A DNA stretch of 64,000 nt from Pempheris klunzingeri (GCF_042242105.1 NC_092014.1:1748374-1812373), one strand, 5' to 3'; positions 43,841 to 56,593 are shown, numbered from the stretch's first letter. Numbers and translations are program-made. The notes: generated by a model not told the origin, from the letters alone.

Positions 43841-45493
43841 ATGGCTGCAGCAAACTATCCGAGATCTGAAGATCAGTTTCTGTGCTCCCTCTGTCTGGAT
43901 GTGCTCACTGATCCTGTCACCACATCATGTGGACACAACTTCTGCAAAACCTGCATCACTGAACACTGGAACACTAACGACCGGTTTCTGTGTCCCTTGT
44001 GTAAAGAGGCTTTTACCACAAGACCTGATTTGAGGGTCAACACTTTGCTCTCTGAGATGGTCTCTCAGTTCAGACAGTCAGCTCAACAGGACGCCAGCAG
44101 CAGCAGCTCAGAGCAACAAGTGTCCAAACCAAGAGAAGTTCCTTGTGACGTCTGCACTGGAACCAAACTGAAGGCCCTGAAGTCCTGCCTGGTGTGTCTG
44201 GTCTCCTACTGTGAGACTCACCTGGAGCCTCATCTGACAGCTTCAGGCCTGAAAAGACACCAGCTGATCGACCCTGTGGAGAACCTGGACAGCAGGATGT
44301 GTACGAAGCACGATAAACCTCTGGAGCTGTTCTGTAAGACCGACCAGACGTATATCTGCGTGCTCTGCTCTGTTTTAGACCACAAGACACATGAGTTTGT
44401 TCCTCTGAAAGAAGAATATGAAGGACAGAAGGCCGAGCTGGGGAAGACAGAGGCTGAAATCCAGCAGATGATCCAGAAGAGACGACTGAAGATTGAGGAG
44501 ATCAAACGGTCAGCTGACCTCAGTCAGGAAGATGCAGACAGAGCGATAGCAGAAGGTGTTCAGGTCTTCACTTCTCTGAAGGAGCGTGTTGAGAGAGGCC
44601 AGGCAGAGCTCATCAACACCATCAAAGAGAAGCAGGAAAGAGCAGAAAAACAGGCCCAAGCTTTCATCAGAGAGCTGGAACAGGAAATCTCTGAGCTGAT
44701 GAAGAGGAGGACTGAGGTGGAGCAGCTCTCACGCTCTGAAGACCACCTCAATCTCCTCCAGAGTGTCCAGACCCTCAACACCAACCAGCCTCCAGCCACC
44801 AGGGACTGGACAGAGGTCAGCGTCCCTCCACCGTCCTATGAGGGGACTGTGAGGAGAGCTGTGGCTCAGCTGGAGGAGGATCTCAGTAAAGAGATGAAGA
44901 AGCTGATTAAAGCTGAGCTGAGGAGGGTCCAGAAGTTTGCAGTGGATGTGACTCTTGATCCTGATACAGCACATCCTGATCTCATCCTGTCTGATGATGG
45001 GAAACAAGTGAATGATGGTGATGTGAAGAGGAAAAAACTCCCAGACAATCCAGAGAGGTTTTCTAAGTATATCATTGTCTTAGGAGAGCAGAGTTTCTCT
45101 TCAGGCAGATTCTACTTTGAGGTTCAGGTTAAAGGAAAAACTGAATGGTCTTTAGGAGTGGCCAGAGAGTCGATCAGCAGGAAAGAGAACATTAGACTGA
45201 GCCCTGAGGATGGTTACTGGACTGTATGGTTGAGGAATGGGAATGAGTACGAAGCTTGTGAGAACCCTTCAGTCCTTCTCTCTCTGAGGTCTCAGCCTCA
45301 GAAGGTGGGGGTGTTTGTGGACTATGAGGACGGTCTGGTCTCCTTTTATGACGTAGATGCTGCAGCTCTCATCTACTCCTTCACCGGCTGCTCCTTCACT
45401 GAGAAACTCTTCCCCTACTTCAATCCGTGTCTTAATGATGGAGGCAAAAACTCTGCCCCTCTGATCATCTCTCCTGTACACGCAGTAGACTGA
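43841..45493 (+). CDS. TRIM copy 7, complete RING-B-box-coiled coil-PRY-SPRY protein (550 aa)
   Basis: Differs from copy 6 at three residues as read by eye: P29 to S in the RING (TTSCGHNF), H to N near the end of the coiled coil (EDHLNLLQ), and N to S in the SPRY (RESISRK). Zinc ligands and SPRY motifs are all present, so it should be functional. The stop/ATG overlap and 75-codon downstream frame (45493-45720) are kept. Confidence 0.95.
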   Translation: MAAANYPRSEDQFLCSLCLDVLTDPVTTSCGHNFCKTCITEHWNTNDRFLCPLCKEAFTTRPDLRVNTLLSEMVSQFRQSAQQDASSSSSEQQVSKPREVPCDVCTGTKLKALKSCLVCLVSYCETHLEPHLTASGLKRHQLIDPVENLDSRMCTKHDKPLELFCKTDQTYICVLCSVLDHKTHEFVPLKEEYEGQKAELGKTEAEIQQMIQKRRLKIEEIKRSADLSQEDADRAIAEGVQVFTSLKERVERGQAELINTIKEKQERAEKQAQAFIRELEQEISELMKRRTEVEQLSRSEDHLNLLQSVQTLNTNQPPATRDWTEVSVPPPSYEGTVRRAVAQLEEDLSKEMKKLIKAELRRVQKFAVDVTLDPDTAHPDLILSDDGKQVNDGDVKRKKLPDNPERFSKYIIVLGEQSFSSGRFYFEVQVKGKTEWSLGVARESISRKENIRLSPEDGYWTVWLRNGNEYEACENPSVLLSLRSQPQKVGVFVDYEDGLVSFYDVDAAALIYSFTGCSFTEKLFPYFNPCLNDGGKNSAPLIISPVHAVD

Positions 45494-46906
45494 TGACTTC
45501 TCTTATTTCATGTGATGATTTACTGCATTTAAGAGAGCGAATGAATATTTATAGTGTCGATGAAATATCTGATTTCATACAGAATCTGTTTGCTTTGGTG
45601 ATTGATTTATATGGATCCATCACAGAGGAAACACGTCAGTTTGCTGATTTTTGGGTCATTTGTTTCTGTTTTATTACTGTTCTTCTATTTGATGTGCAGC
45701 CACAGAAAACATGCTGCTGAATATTTCACTGTGTCGTCAACAGTTCGGTCCATTACATACCTGCAGTGTCTACAGAGAACAGCTTGTCTTTGTTATGACG
45801 GCTACAAAAACTTAATGGACAAAGTGATTAACAGAACTGATGCAGAATTTTCTATGTGATGTGAAAAGTGGTTTGGTGAATTACTGGTGGCTTTGGTCAG
45901 TTTTTATGTGGTTTGTGAATAATTTGTGGTTCATGGTGAATAATCTGTAAATGTGTGATTGTACAATGGAGAGAGGTAATTACTGGATTTAAAGACATTA
46001 AAGAACTGTTTCTGCCAATCATCAATAAATAGTTTGAAAATTGGACTTTGATTCTGTGGAAATCTTCAGGGTTTTAACCGTTTGCCTTCAGCCCGACCGT
46101 GTGCTTCCTGCTGTTTGACTAAAATGACTTTTACCTTTTTCACATGTTCAGTAAAATCCACACGTCGTCCTGCATGTGAATCATTTCATTGGTGCAGCCT
46201 GAACTCGCTCATCTCCCTGGCAGGTTTTGGGGTGAGTACGGGAGAGACGGCCGGGACGAATATGATGAGGGTCACATGACTGACGGGGGAGGGCGGCCGA
46301 CCAGACTGCTCCTCTTCCCAGCTTCTCACAATAAACTCACACATGAACTCATCCTTTCTGCCTTAAACTGTAACATAACACCTCACTCATCACAAATACT
46401 TAATTCACCTTCAAACTCCTGAAAATGCTTAGAAAAGGGGAAAGTTTGAACACCTACAGTTCTGTGACAACTGAAGACCATGTGACACGGTCAAAAACTC
46501 TGGAAGAAGACAACAAGTGGTCCTTGAGTTGAGATGTTTTGGCAGACTGACGTTTTCAAACTAAACAAAATGATGTTTTCCAACAGCACACTCTGGTTTC
46601 ACTTTATAACAAGATGAAACATCTGTGGTATCAAATACTGAGATATCACATGATGTAAATATAATGTATTGATTAAGATGTGGTAGGAACTGATACACGA
46701 TGGTTAGTATGACAGGAGTGTTGATCAAATAACCAAGGTAATAGAAGATGTAACCAATCAATAAGCATGAAACAATGCAACCAAATATCACATTTTATAC
46801 TCTGTTTTAAATATAGGATTTTTTAACACTTAACACTTAAAAAATGCAGTAAGAGGAAACCAGAACCTTAAAAGTGTAAATTGAAGTGAAAGTATTGTTT
46901 AAAAAG

Positions 46907-47251
46907 TGTTGAGGAGGAGCTGGAACCTAATAGTGTCAGCAGATGGTGCTGTAGGATAAAGACAAAATAATAGCTGCTCAGTGGAAGCTCACAAGGTCGG
47001 ACAAAGTGATCAGGTCAAGTGGAGTTCAGAGGGACAAACTCCTCCTCATCAAAGGTGGTATAATTTCATTGGTTGGGGAAAGATGCTAGGGGGCAGGCAG
47101 ATGCTGGTTTTGGGTTATAAAAGATGGAACCCGTGCATTGTTTAGTCAGAACTGTTTGTTTGGGCTTTGTTGTGGACAATAAACCTCCACTGTGCTGAAC
47201 TCTAAACTCTCCCGGTGCCTATTTGGAAGATTGACTCTTTGGTTTTTTACA
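46907..47251 (+). mobile_element. Candidate solo LTR (unit 7)
   Basis: Copy of 39654-39998. The 3' UTR before it has AATAAA at 46024. Confidence 0.45.
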
Positions 47252-47824
47252 CTTTGAATAACCTGGATGGAGAAGATTGACCCAGAAAAGATAAGAATGA
47301 CAATAAAAGTGATGAGAGCACAGAAAGAAAATGTAATGTTGATCACCATAAACAAAGTGGTGTAAACTCTTTAAAGCTTCCCACTGTCACCAGACGTTAC
47401 AGTTACACTCCACAGCCTGATGGTAACATCAGTACAGCTTTCAGCTACATTCATTCATGATGCAAAACACAATGTCTGCTTACCTTCATCTTCATCAGCA
47501 GCCACTGTGCAGTAGAAACTCTATGACGTCTCTATTGAGGCTAACAGACAGTTTTAGACTCTGAAGCATTAGTCCAAGACTTAAGAAGCACTCATTGTAA
47601 TGATGAAATGATTTCACCAGTACAGACAGTTTAATGTCCTGTGAAAACTGGGAATAAAGGAGCAGTTTCCTGTTTTCATCTGTAGTTTCCTGCAGTGCTT
47701 CTTCTTGCAGGCAACAAGACGGACAACAACAATAATTCAAGTTCTGTTTGCTGAAAGTCGACCTCATTGTTTCAGGTTAAATTTCCACACTGACAACAAA
47801 ATAGTATTGTCTGGTCTCTCTGGA

Positions 47825-49109
47825 ATGGAATCCCCCAATGAATCGCCGCCTTATCGTGGTCGGGGAGTTTGTGCTTCCCTGAGAACCTGGGAGCTGTGTT
47901 GTCGGGGCTATGGCCCCTGGTAGGGTCTCCAAAGGCAAAGTGGTTCCAGGGGAGGGGCCAGAGTAAGAGCGGTTCAAAAACCCTGTATGAAGCAGAACCC
48001 AAAGAGCAACGTACCCTCACCCGGGTTAGGGAATCAGGGACCCCCTTCTGGAGCCAGACCTGGGAGGGGAGCTCAGTGGCGAGTGTCTAGTGGCTGGGCC
48101 ACAGAGCAAGCCCAAAAGGAACAATGTGGAACTGCAACCCTGTGGGCTCACCACCTGCAGGAGCCTCTACAGGTCCTGGGCGTGCAGACCCCCGGCATCG
48201 TAGACTGGCTCTAAGGACATGGAACATCACCTCTCTGGAGACTACTGAGTCGGAGCTGGTGCGGGAGGCTGAACGCTACCAGCTAGATATAGTCAGGCTT
48301 GCGTCCATGCACAGCATCGACTCTGGAACCAAACTCCTGGAGAGGGGCTGGACTCTCTCCTTTTATGGAGATGCTCAGAGTGAGAGGCGCCAGACGGGTC
48401 TGGGGATACTCAGCAGGGAGTCCCGGGTGAACAAGAGGGCCGCCTCCATGCAACTCTGGGTTGCTGATTGTTGTGTGTGCATATGCACCAAACAGCAGTT
48501 CAGAGTATCCGGCCTTCTTAAAGGCTCTGGATGGATCAGATGGTGGGAGAGGTTGCCGGACAGACCTGGTAGGTGCAAATATGTAGTGAGGGTTTGTTGG
48601 GAACGTCTGGTGGAGGCCCCTGTCTAGGAGGTCTTCAACTCCCACCTCCGGAAGAGTTTCTCGTACATCCCGAGGGAGGTTGGGGACATGGAATCCCAGT
48701 GGGCCATGTTCAAAGCCTCCATTGCAGAGGCAGCTGCTGAGAGCTGTGGCCAGAAGGTCGTTGGTGGACGCTGGCGGTGAGGGAGGTCGTCAAGCTGAAG
48801 GAGGCCTTCAAGCCTGGCTGGCTCGGGGGCTATGGAGAGGGACTTTTGGGTGGCCTCAAGGAAGTTCTGGCAAACCATTCGGCGGCTCTGGAAGGGCAAG
48901 CGGGGTTGGCTCAGGCTGTATTCAGCCAGAGAGGAGAACTGCTGACCCAGACTGGGGTTATCATAGGGTGGTGGGAAGGACACTTTGAAGAACTCCTGAA
49001 CCCAATCAACACTGAGATTTGACCTGAGATGCTGAGGCCTCTGGACATTGTTGGGCTGTTGTGGTTGACAAGCCTCTTCAGTGTGGTGTGGAGGTGAGGG
49101 ACAGTACCT
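47825..49109 (+). mobile_element. RTE-type LINE fragment (unit 8)
   Basis: Copy of 40572-41856, sharing its CCCAGACTGGGGTTATC variant. Confidence 0.7.
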
Positions 49110-49194
49110 AACTGTGCAAATCAGAGGGAGGAAACAAAACCCCAAACCAAAATAGCAGCAGGAACAGGTTGAGCAGGTAGAGAGCTTTAACACT

Positions 49195-49330
49195 GCAGAA
49201 CTGAAAGTAAAGTCAGTCAGAGTGGCAGCCGGGCAGCCGTGGAGACACGTCTTTGTTTCTGTCTAAAGAAAATCCAGACTGACTTCATCAGGTCTCCTCA
49301 ACAACACAGCAGAGCCTCTGCCAAACACTG
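49195..49330 (+). promoter_or_regulatory. Promoter-proximal block and non-coding exon 1 of TRIM copy 8
   Basis: GAACTGAAAG form; donor at 49331; predicted intron 49331-51091. Confidence 0.6.
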
Positions 49331-50326
49331 GTGAGTACAGATGATCACATTTACAGCTTCAACCACCAGGATTAACACAAAACTTCAGCTCCGCTCAGCA
49401 GGAAGTTCCTCTTTTCTCATTTCACACTTGTGACGTTGGTTAAAGTAGAACTACGGCTGTTTGTCCAGCGACCACTTTAACAGCTTTAAACAGCCTCTGT
49501 GTGTCAGCTCTCAGGACTTTAGGGACTTTAAACTGATCCTCTGTGGGTTGGAGTTTAGTTTCCCTCCACTTTCCTGGCAGCCATAACCAGGATAATTCGG
49601 CTAAATTTCTGTACAGTCGTAGGAAGCAGAGACACATCTTCCCTCTTTATATGCAGACAATGTTGAAAAACTCAAGATAATTAGCTTCACTTCAGATATA
49701 GCGAAGAATGTAAACTTCTGCAGTGAATGGGCTCGGGCGAGGCCTGCAGACTTCAGCCATGTTGGAAGTAACTGACCGAGACGTTCATGAAATTCGGTGG
49801 GATCATCGCTCTCAAAGTTCTGAACCTTACACATATTTATTTTCTTATTTCTTAGTGCCCAACAGGAAGTCAGCCAATTTGGACTCATGAGCAAACGCTT
49901 AAAGACTTTAGGATGCTCAAAAACTCAGGAAACTTTGCGCACTCATCAAAACCAGTGCATTTTGCCAGAATATGCAGTGATCGGGTTCTTGAGTGTTTTG
50001 CGTGGCAAGACTTAGTCAGAGCATTGTGGCTTCAAATATTCACAAAATCTGGCACTCTCATCAGCTCTGCCAAACCCCTGGAGGTACAAAGAGACCTGAG
50101 TGCAACATTAGAGGCGGATCTTCTGCATAGTTGGGCCCTTAGAGCACCACATACCTGCACTGAGTCAGGTGACTTCCTGTCAGCCGTCTGCTATGATGAG
50201 TGGGAACAAAATGATTTAATTCTGATCAAATTCTGATCTTGAAACAAGGGAACAGTTTGGCGTCAAGTGATGGATGCCATTTTTGTAATTACACCGTTTG
50301 ACCACGAGGTCAAACTGGCTTCAAAG

Positions 50327-50748
50327 TAGGGATGTGCAGTTCAAGCCAAAATACTATTTGATAGTTCATCTATGAACTGTTCAACTATTGTTTGATAACA
50401 CTCACCTTCAAGCTTCGCATTATTATTTTCGCTTTTATTGCTTAAACATGGCAGAATTACATATTGGACATGAGTGTTTGGATTAAAGCAAACGTTAAGT
50501 CGATCGCTGGCCACGAAATCCTCCGTCCAACCAGAACAAGCGCCGCAGTGGGAGGAGAGTCGAGATAACAGCTAAGATAATCCGGCTAATACCTGCGGCT
50601 GCTTCTAGCTGATGTCCGGGTGCAAAGATCGGTTGCATGAAATGGGACCTGACAAAGGAAAACAAAGGAAAATATACTTCTAAAGCAAAACGATAGTCGT
50701 ATTAACTATTACATTTTTTTTGAAAATGAACGAATATTTGAAAACCTA
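50327..50748. mobile_element. hAT-like non-autonomous element (unit 8)
   Basis: Copy of 35821-36242. Confidence 0.62.
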
Positions 50749-51093
50749 CTTCAAAGCCTGAAGACCTTCCCAGGGGCTTGGCCCAGCAGCACGGATAGTC
50801 TTCAATAGTCTTCGATTTTAAAACAGATCATTTGACTTACATGAAATTCACTCTGTGTGGTCTTCACATTAAATACAACAGGAAGAATAATTTGTGTGTG
50901 TTGAATAAAGCCACACAGTGAACACAGCAGGTGATATTTCTCTCGTCACAGCTCTAAAAAGAAGAAGAACGGCTAGCCGAAGTAACGAAAATGCAGCTAC
51001 CGCTCAGCCTGAAAGAACACATTCACTGCTGCTGTAAGCTTCAATCAATTTTGACTACACTGTTTTTCCTTTTCTTTCCCACTGTGTGCAGAC

Positions 51094-52746
51094 ATGGCTG
51101 CAGCAAACTATCCGAGATCTGAAGATCAGTTTCTGTGCTCCCTCTGTCTGGATGTGCTCACTGATCCTGTCACCACATCATGTGGACACAACTTCTGCAA
51201 AACCTGCATCACTGAACACTGGAACACTAACGACCGGTTTCTGTGTCCCTTGTGTAAAGAGGCTTTTACCACAAGACCTGATTTGAGGGTCAACACTTTG
51301 CTCTCTGAGATGGTCTCTCAGTTCAGACAGTCAGCTCAACAGGACGCCAGCAGCAGCAGCTCAGAGCAACAAGTGTCCAAACCAAGAGAAGTTCCTTGTG
51401 ACGTCTGCACTGGAACCAAACTGAAGGCCCTGAAGTCCTGCCTGGTGTGTCTGGTCTCCTACTGTGAGACTCACCTGGAGCCTCATCTGACAGCTTCAGG
51501 CCTGAAAAGACACCAGCTGATCGACCCTGTGGAGAACCTGGACAGCAGGATGTGTACGAAGCACGATAAACCTCTGGAGCTGTTCTGTAAGACCGACCAG
51601 ACGTATATCTGCGTGCTCTGCTCTGTTTTAGACCACAAGACACATGAGTTTGTTCCTCTGAAAGAAGAATATGAAGGACAGAAGGCCGAGCTGGGGAAGA
51701 CAGAGGCTGAAATCCAGCAGATGATCCAGAAGAGACGACTGAAGATTGAGGAGATCAAACGGTCAGCTGACCTCAGTCAGGAAGATGCAGACAGAGCGAT
51801 AGCAGAAGGTGTTCAGGTCTTCACTTCTCTGAAGGAGCGTGTTGAGAGAGGCCAGGCAGAGCTCATCAACACCATCAAAGAGAAGCAGGAAAGAGCAGAA
51901 AAACAGGCCCAAGCTTTCATCAGAGAGCTGGAACAGGAAATCTCTGAGCTGATGAAGAGGAGGACTGAGGTGGAGCAGCTCTCACGCTCTGAAGACCACC
52001 TCAATCTCCTCCAGAGTGTCCAGACCCTCAACACCAACCAGCCTCCAGCCACCAGGGACTGGACAGAGGTCAGCGTCCCTCCACCGTCCTATGAGGGGAC
52101 TGTGAGGAGAGCTGTGGCTCAGCTGGAGGAGGATCTCAGTAAAGAGATGAAGAAGCTGATTAAAGCTGAGCTGAGGAGGGTCCAGAAGTTTGCAGTGGAT
52201 GTGACTCTTGATCCTGATACAGCACATCCTGATCTCATCCTGTCTGATGATGGGAAACAAGTGAATGATGGTGATGTGAAGAGGAAAAAACTCCCAGACA
52301 ATCCAGAGAGGTTTTCTAAGTATATCATTGTCTTAGGAGAGCAGAGTTTCTCTTCAGGCAGATTCTACTTTGAGGTTCAGGTTAAAGGAAAAACTAAATG
52401 GTCTTTAGGAGTGGCCAGAGAGTCGATCAACAGGAAAGAGAACATTAGACTGAGCCCTGAGGATGGTTACTGGACTGTATGGTTGAGGAATGGGAATGAG
52501 TACGAAGCTTGTGAGAACCCTTCAGTCCTTCTCTCTCTGAGGTCTCAGCCTCAGAAGGTGGGGGTGTTTGTGGACTATGAGGACGGTCTGGTCTCCTTTT
52601 ATGACGTAGATGCTGCAGCTCTCATCTACTCCTTCACCGGCTGCTCCTTCACTGAGAAACTCTTCCCCTACTTCAATCCGTGTCTTAATGATGGAGGCAA
52701 AAACTCTGCCCCTCTGATCATCTCTCCTGTACACGCAGTAGACTGA
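51094..52746 (+). CDS. TRIM copy 8, complete RING-B-box-coiled coil-PRY-SPRY protein (550 aa)
   Basis: Differs from copy 7 at two residues, both in the SPRY: E to K (KTKWSLGV) and S to N (RESINRK). That both changes fall at sites that vary among the older copies is notable. Otherwise identical, with all metal ligands intact. The TGATG overlap with a 75-codon downstream frame (52746-52973) is retained. Confidence 0.95.
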   Translation: MAAANYPRSEDQFLCSLCLDVLTDPVTTSCGHNFCKTCITEHWNTNDRFLCPLCKEAFTTRPDLRVNTLLSEMVSQFRQSAQQDASSSSSEQQVSKPREVPCDVCTGTKLKALKSCLVCLVSYCETHLEPHLTASGLKRHQLIDPVENLDSRMCTKHDKPLELFCKTDQTYICVLCSVLDHKTHEFVPLKEEYEGQKAELGKTEAEIQQMIQKRRLKIEEIKRSADLSQEDADRAIAEGVQVFTSLKERVERGQAELINTIKEKQERAEKQAQAFIRELEQEISELMKRRTEVEQLSRSEDHLNLLQSVQTLNTNQPPATRDWTEVSVPPPSYEGTVRRAVAQLEEDLSKEMKKLIKAELRRVQKFAVDVTLDPDTAHPDLILSDDGKQVNDGDVKRKKLPDNPERFSKYIIVLGEQSFSSGRFYFEVQVKGKTKWSLGVARESINRKENIRLSPEDGYWTVWLRNGNEYEACENPSVLLSLRSQPQKVGVFVDYEDGLVSFYDVDAAALIYSFTGCSFTEKLFPYFNPCLNDGGKNSAPLIISPVHAVD

Positions 52747-54159
52747 TGACTTCTCTTATTTCATGTGATGATTTACTGCATTTAAGAGAGCGAATGAATA
52801 TTTATAGTGTCGATGAAATATCTGATTTCATACAGAATCTGTTTGCTTTGGTGATTGATTTATATGGATCCATCACAGAGGAAACACGTCAGTTTGCTGA
52901 TTTTTGGGTCATTTGTTTCTGTTTTATTACTGTTCTTCTATTTGATGTGCAGCCACAGAAAACATGCTGCTGAATATTTCACTGTGTCGTCAACAGTTCG
53001 GTCCATTACATACCTGCAGTGTCTACAGAGAACAGCTTGTCTTTGTTATGACGGCTACAAAAACTTAATGGACAAAGTGATTAACAGAACTGATGCAGAA
53101 TTTTCTATGTGATGTGAAAAGTGGTTTGGTGAATTACTGGTGGCTTTGGTCAGTTTTTATGTGGTTTGTGAATAATTTGTGGTTCATGGTGAATAATCTG
53201 TAAATGTGTGATTGTACAATGGAGAGAGGTAATTACTGGATTTAAAGACATTAAAGAACTGTTTCTGCCAATCATCAATAAATAGTTTGAAAATTGGACT
53301 TTGATTCTGTGGAAATCTTCAGGGTTTTAACCGTTTGCCTTCAGCCCGACCGTGTGCTTCCTGCTGTTTGACTAAAATGACTTTTACCTTTTTCACATGT
53401 TCAGTAAAATCCACACGTCGTCCTGCATGTGAATCATTTCATTGGTGCAGCCTGAACTCGCTCATCTCCCTGGCAGGTTTTGGGGTGAGTACGGGAGAGA
53501 CGGCCGGGACGAATATGATGAGGGTCACATGACTGACGGGGGAGGGCGGCCGACCAGACTGCTCCTCTTCCCAGCTTCTCACAATAAACTCACACATGAA
53601 CTCATCCTTTCTGCCTTAAACTGTAACATAACACCTCACTCATCACAAATACTTAATTCACCTTCAAACTCCTGAAAATGCTTAGAAAAGGGGAAAGTTT
53701 GAACACCTACAGTTCTGTGACAACTGAAGACCATGTGACACGGTCAAAAACTCTGGAAGAAGACAACAAGTGGTCCTTGAGTTGAGATGTTTTGGCAGAC
53801 TGACGTTTTCAAACTAAACAAAATGATGTTTTCCAACAGCACACTCTGGTTTCACTTTATAACAAGATGAAACATCTGTGGTATCAAATACTGAGATATC
53901 ACATGATGTAAATATAATGTATTGATTAAGATGTGGTAGGAACTGATACACGATGGTTAGTATGACAGGAGTGTTGATCAAATAACCAAGGTAATAGAAG
54001 ATGTAACCAATCAATAAGCATGAAACAATGCAACCAAATATCACATTTTATACTCTGTTTTAAATATAGGATTTTTTAACACTTAACACTTAAAAAATGC
54101 AGTAAGAGGAAACCAGAACCTTAAAAGTGTAAATTGAAGTGAAAGTATTGTTTAAAAAG

Positions 54160-54504
54160 TGTTGAGGAGGAGCTGGAACCTAATAGTGTCAGCAGATGGT
54201 GCTGTAGGATAAAGACAAAATAATAGCTGCTCAGTGGAAGCTCACAAGGTCGGACAAAGTGATCAGGTCAAGTGGAGTTCAGAGGGACAAACTCCTCCTC
54301 ATCAAAGGTGGTATAATTTCATTGGTTGGGGAAAGATGCTAGGGGGCAGGCAGATGCTGGTTTTGGGTTATAAAAGATGGAACCCGTGCATTGTTTAGTC
54401 AGAACTGTTTGTTTGGGCTTTGTTGTGGACAATAAACCTCCACTGTGCTGAACTCTGAACTCTCCCGGTGCCTATTTGGAAGATTGACTCTTTGGTTTTT
54501 TACA
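54160..54504 (+). mobile_element. Candidate solo LTR (unit 8)
   Basis: Last LTR copy of the array. The 3' UTR before it has AATAAA at 53277. No equivalent follows copy 9. Confidence 0.45.
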
Positions 54505-55077
54505 CTTTGAATAACCTGGATGGAGAAGATTGACCCAGAAAAGATAAGAATGACAATAAAAGTGATGAGAGCACAGAAAGAAAATGTAATGTTGATCACC
54601 ATAAACAAAGTGGTGTAAACTCTTTAAAGCTTCCCACTGTCACCAGACGTTACAGTTACACCCCACAGCCTGATGGTAACATCAGTACAGCTTTCAGCTA
54701 CATTCATTCATGATGCAAAACACAATGTCTGCTTACCTTCATCTTCATCAGCAGCCACTGTGCAGTAGAAACTCTATGACGTCTCTATTGAGGCTAACAG
54801 ACAGTTTTAGACTCTGAAGCATTAGTCCAAGACTTAAGAAGCACTCATTGTAATGATGAAATGATTTCACCAGTACAGACAGTTTAATGTCCTGTGAAAA
54901 CTGGGAATAAAGGAGCAGTTTCCTGTTTTCATCTGTAGTTTCCTGTAGTGCTTCTTCTTGCAGGCAACAAGACGGACAACAACAATAATTCAAGTTCTGT
55001 TTGCTGAAAGTCGACCTCATTGTTTCAGGTTAAATTTCCACACTGACAACAAAATAGTATTGTCTGGTCTCTCTGGA

Positions 55078-56372
55078 ATGGAATCCCCCAATGAATCGCC
55101 GCCTTATCGTGGTCGGGGAGTTTGTGCTTCCCTGAGAACCTGGGAGCTGTGTTGTCGGGGCTATGGCCCCTGGTAGGGTCTCCAAAGGCAAAGTGGTTCC
55201 AGGGGAGGGGCCAGAGTAAGAGCGGTTCAAAAACCCTGTATGAAGCAGAACCCAAAGAGCAACGTACCCTCACCCGGGTTAGGGAATCAGGGACCCCCTT
55301 CTGGAGCCAGACCTGGGAGGGGAGCTCAGTGGCGAGTGTCTAGTGGCTGGGCCACAGAGCAAGCCCAAAAGGAACAATGTGGAACTGCAACCCTGTGGGC
55401 TCACCACCTGCAGGAGCCTCTACAGGCCGAGACAGGTCCTGGGCGTGCAGACCCCCGGCATCGTAGACTGGCTCTAGGGACATGGAACATCACCTCTCTG
55501 GAGACTACTGAGTCGGAGCTGGTGCGGGAGGCTGAACGCTACCAGCTAGATATAGTCAGGCTTGCGTCCATGCACAGCATCGACTCTGGAACCAAACTCC
55601 TGGAGAGGGGCTGGACTCTCTCCTTTTATGGAGATGCTCAGAGTGAGAGGCGCCAGACGGGTCTGGGGATACTCAGCAGGGAGTCCCGGGTGAACAAGAG
55701 GGCCGCCTCCATGCAACTCTGGGTTGCTGATTGTTGTGTGTGCATATGCACCAAACAGCAGTTCAGAGTATCCGGCCTTCTTAAAGGCTCTGGATGGATC
55801 AGATGGTGGGAGAGGTTGCCGGACAGACCTGGTAGGTGCAAATATGTAGTGAGGGTTTGTTGGGAACGTCTGGTGGAGGCCCCTGTCTAGGAGGTCTTCA
55901 ACTCCCACCTCCGGAAGAGTTTCTCGTACATCCCGAGGGAGGTTGGGGACATGGAATCCCAGTGGGCCATGTTCAAAGCCTCCATTGCAGAGGCAGCTGC
56001 TGAGAGCTGTGGCCAGAAGGTCGTTGGTGGACGCTGGCGGTGAGGGAGGTCGTCAAGCTGAAGGAGGCCTTCAAGCCTGGCTGGCTCGGGGGCTATGGAG
56101 AGGGACTTTTGGGTGGCCTCAAGGAAGTTCTGGCAAACCATTCGGCGGCTCTGGAAGGGCAAGCGGGGTTGGCTCAGGCTGTATTCAGCCAGAGAGGAGA
56201 ACTGCTGACCCGGACTGGGGATATCATAGGGTGGTGGGAAGGACACTTTGAAGAACTCCTGAACCCAATCAACACTGAGATTTGACCTGAGATGCTGAGG
56301 CCTCTGGACGTTGTTGGGCTGTTGTGGTTGACAAGCCTCTTCAGTGTGGTGTGGAGGTGAGGGACAGTACCT
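55078..56372 (+). mobile_element. RTE-type LINE fragment (unit 9)
   Basis: Retains 10 bases (CCGAGACAGG region) missing from units 6-8 but present in related form in units 3 and 5, so it is the older state. As a result a 216-codon frame (55240-55890) stays open. It is still a deleted LINE remnant, with the endonuclease start fused to the linker. Confidence 0.7.
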
Positions 56373-56457
56373 AACTGTGCAAATCAGAGGGAGGAAACAA
56401 AACCCCAAACCAAAATAGCAGCAGGAACAGGTTGAGCAGGTAGAGAGCTTTAACACT

Positions 56458-56593
56458 GCAGAACTGAAAGTAAAGTCAGTCAGAGTGGCAGCCGGGCAGC
56501 CGTGGAGACACGTCTTTGTTTCTGTCTAAAGAAAATCCAGACTGACTTCATCAGGTCTCCTCAACAACACAGCAGAGCCACTGCCAAACACTG
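56458..56593 (+). promoter_or_regulatory. Promoter-proximal block and non-coding exon 1 of TRIM copy 9
   Basis: GAACTGAAAG form; donor at 56594; predicted intron 56594-58354 (1761 bp). Confidence 0.6.

Larger units (their letters stand above)
39999..47251 (+). repeat. Recent tandem unit, copy b (7253 bp, contains TRIM copy 7)
   Basis: Second of the 7253-bp units; near-identical to the first and third. Confidence 0.85.
47252..54504 (+). repeat. Recent tandem unit, copy c (7253 bp, contains TRIM copy 8)
   Basis: Third 7253-bp unit. After it the step to copy 9 is 7263 bp because of a 10-base difference inside the LINE. Confidence 0.85.

Noticed and set aside
55240-55890. 216-codon + strand frame that could be taken for a gene
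   Set aside because: It is the LINE endonuclease start fused to its linker by an internal deletion. It is longer here only because 10 bases lost in units 6-8 are retained.
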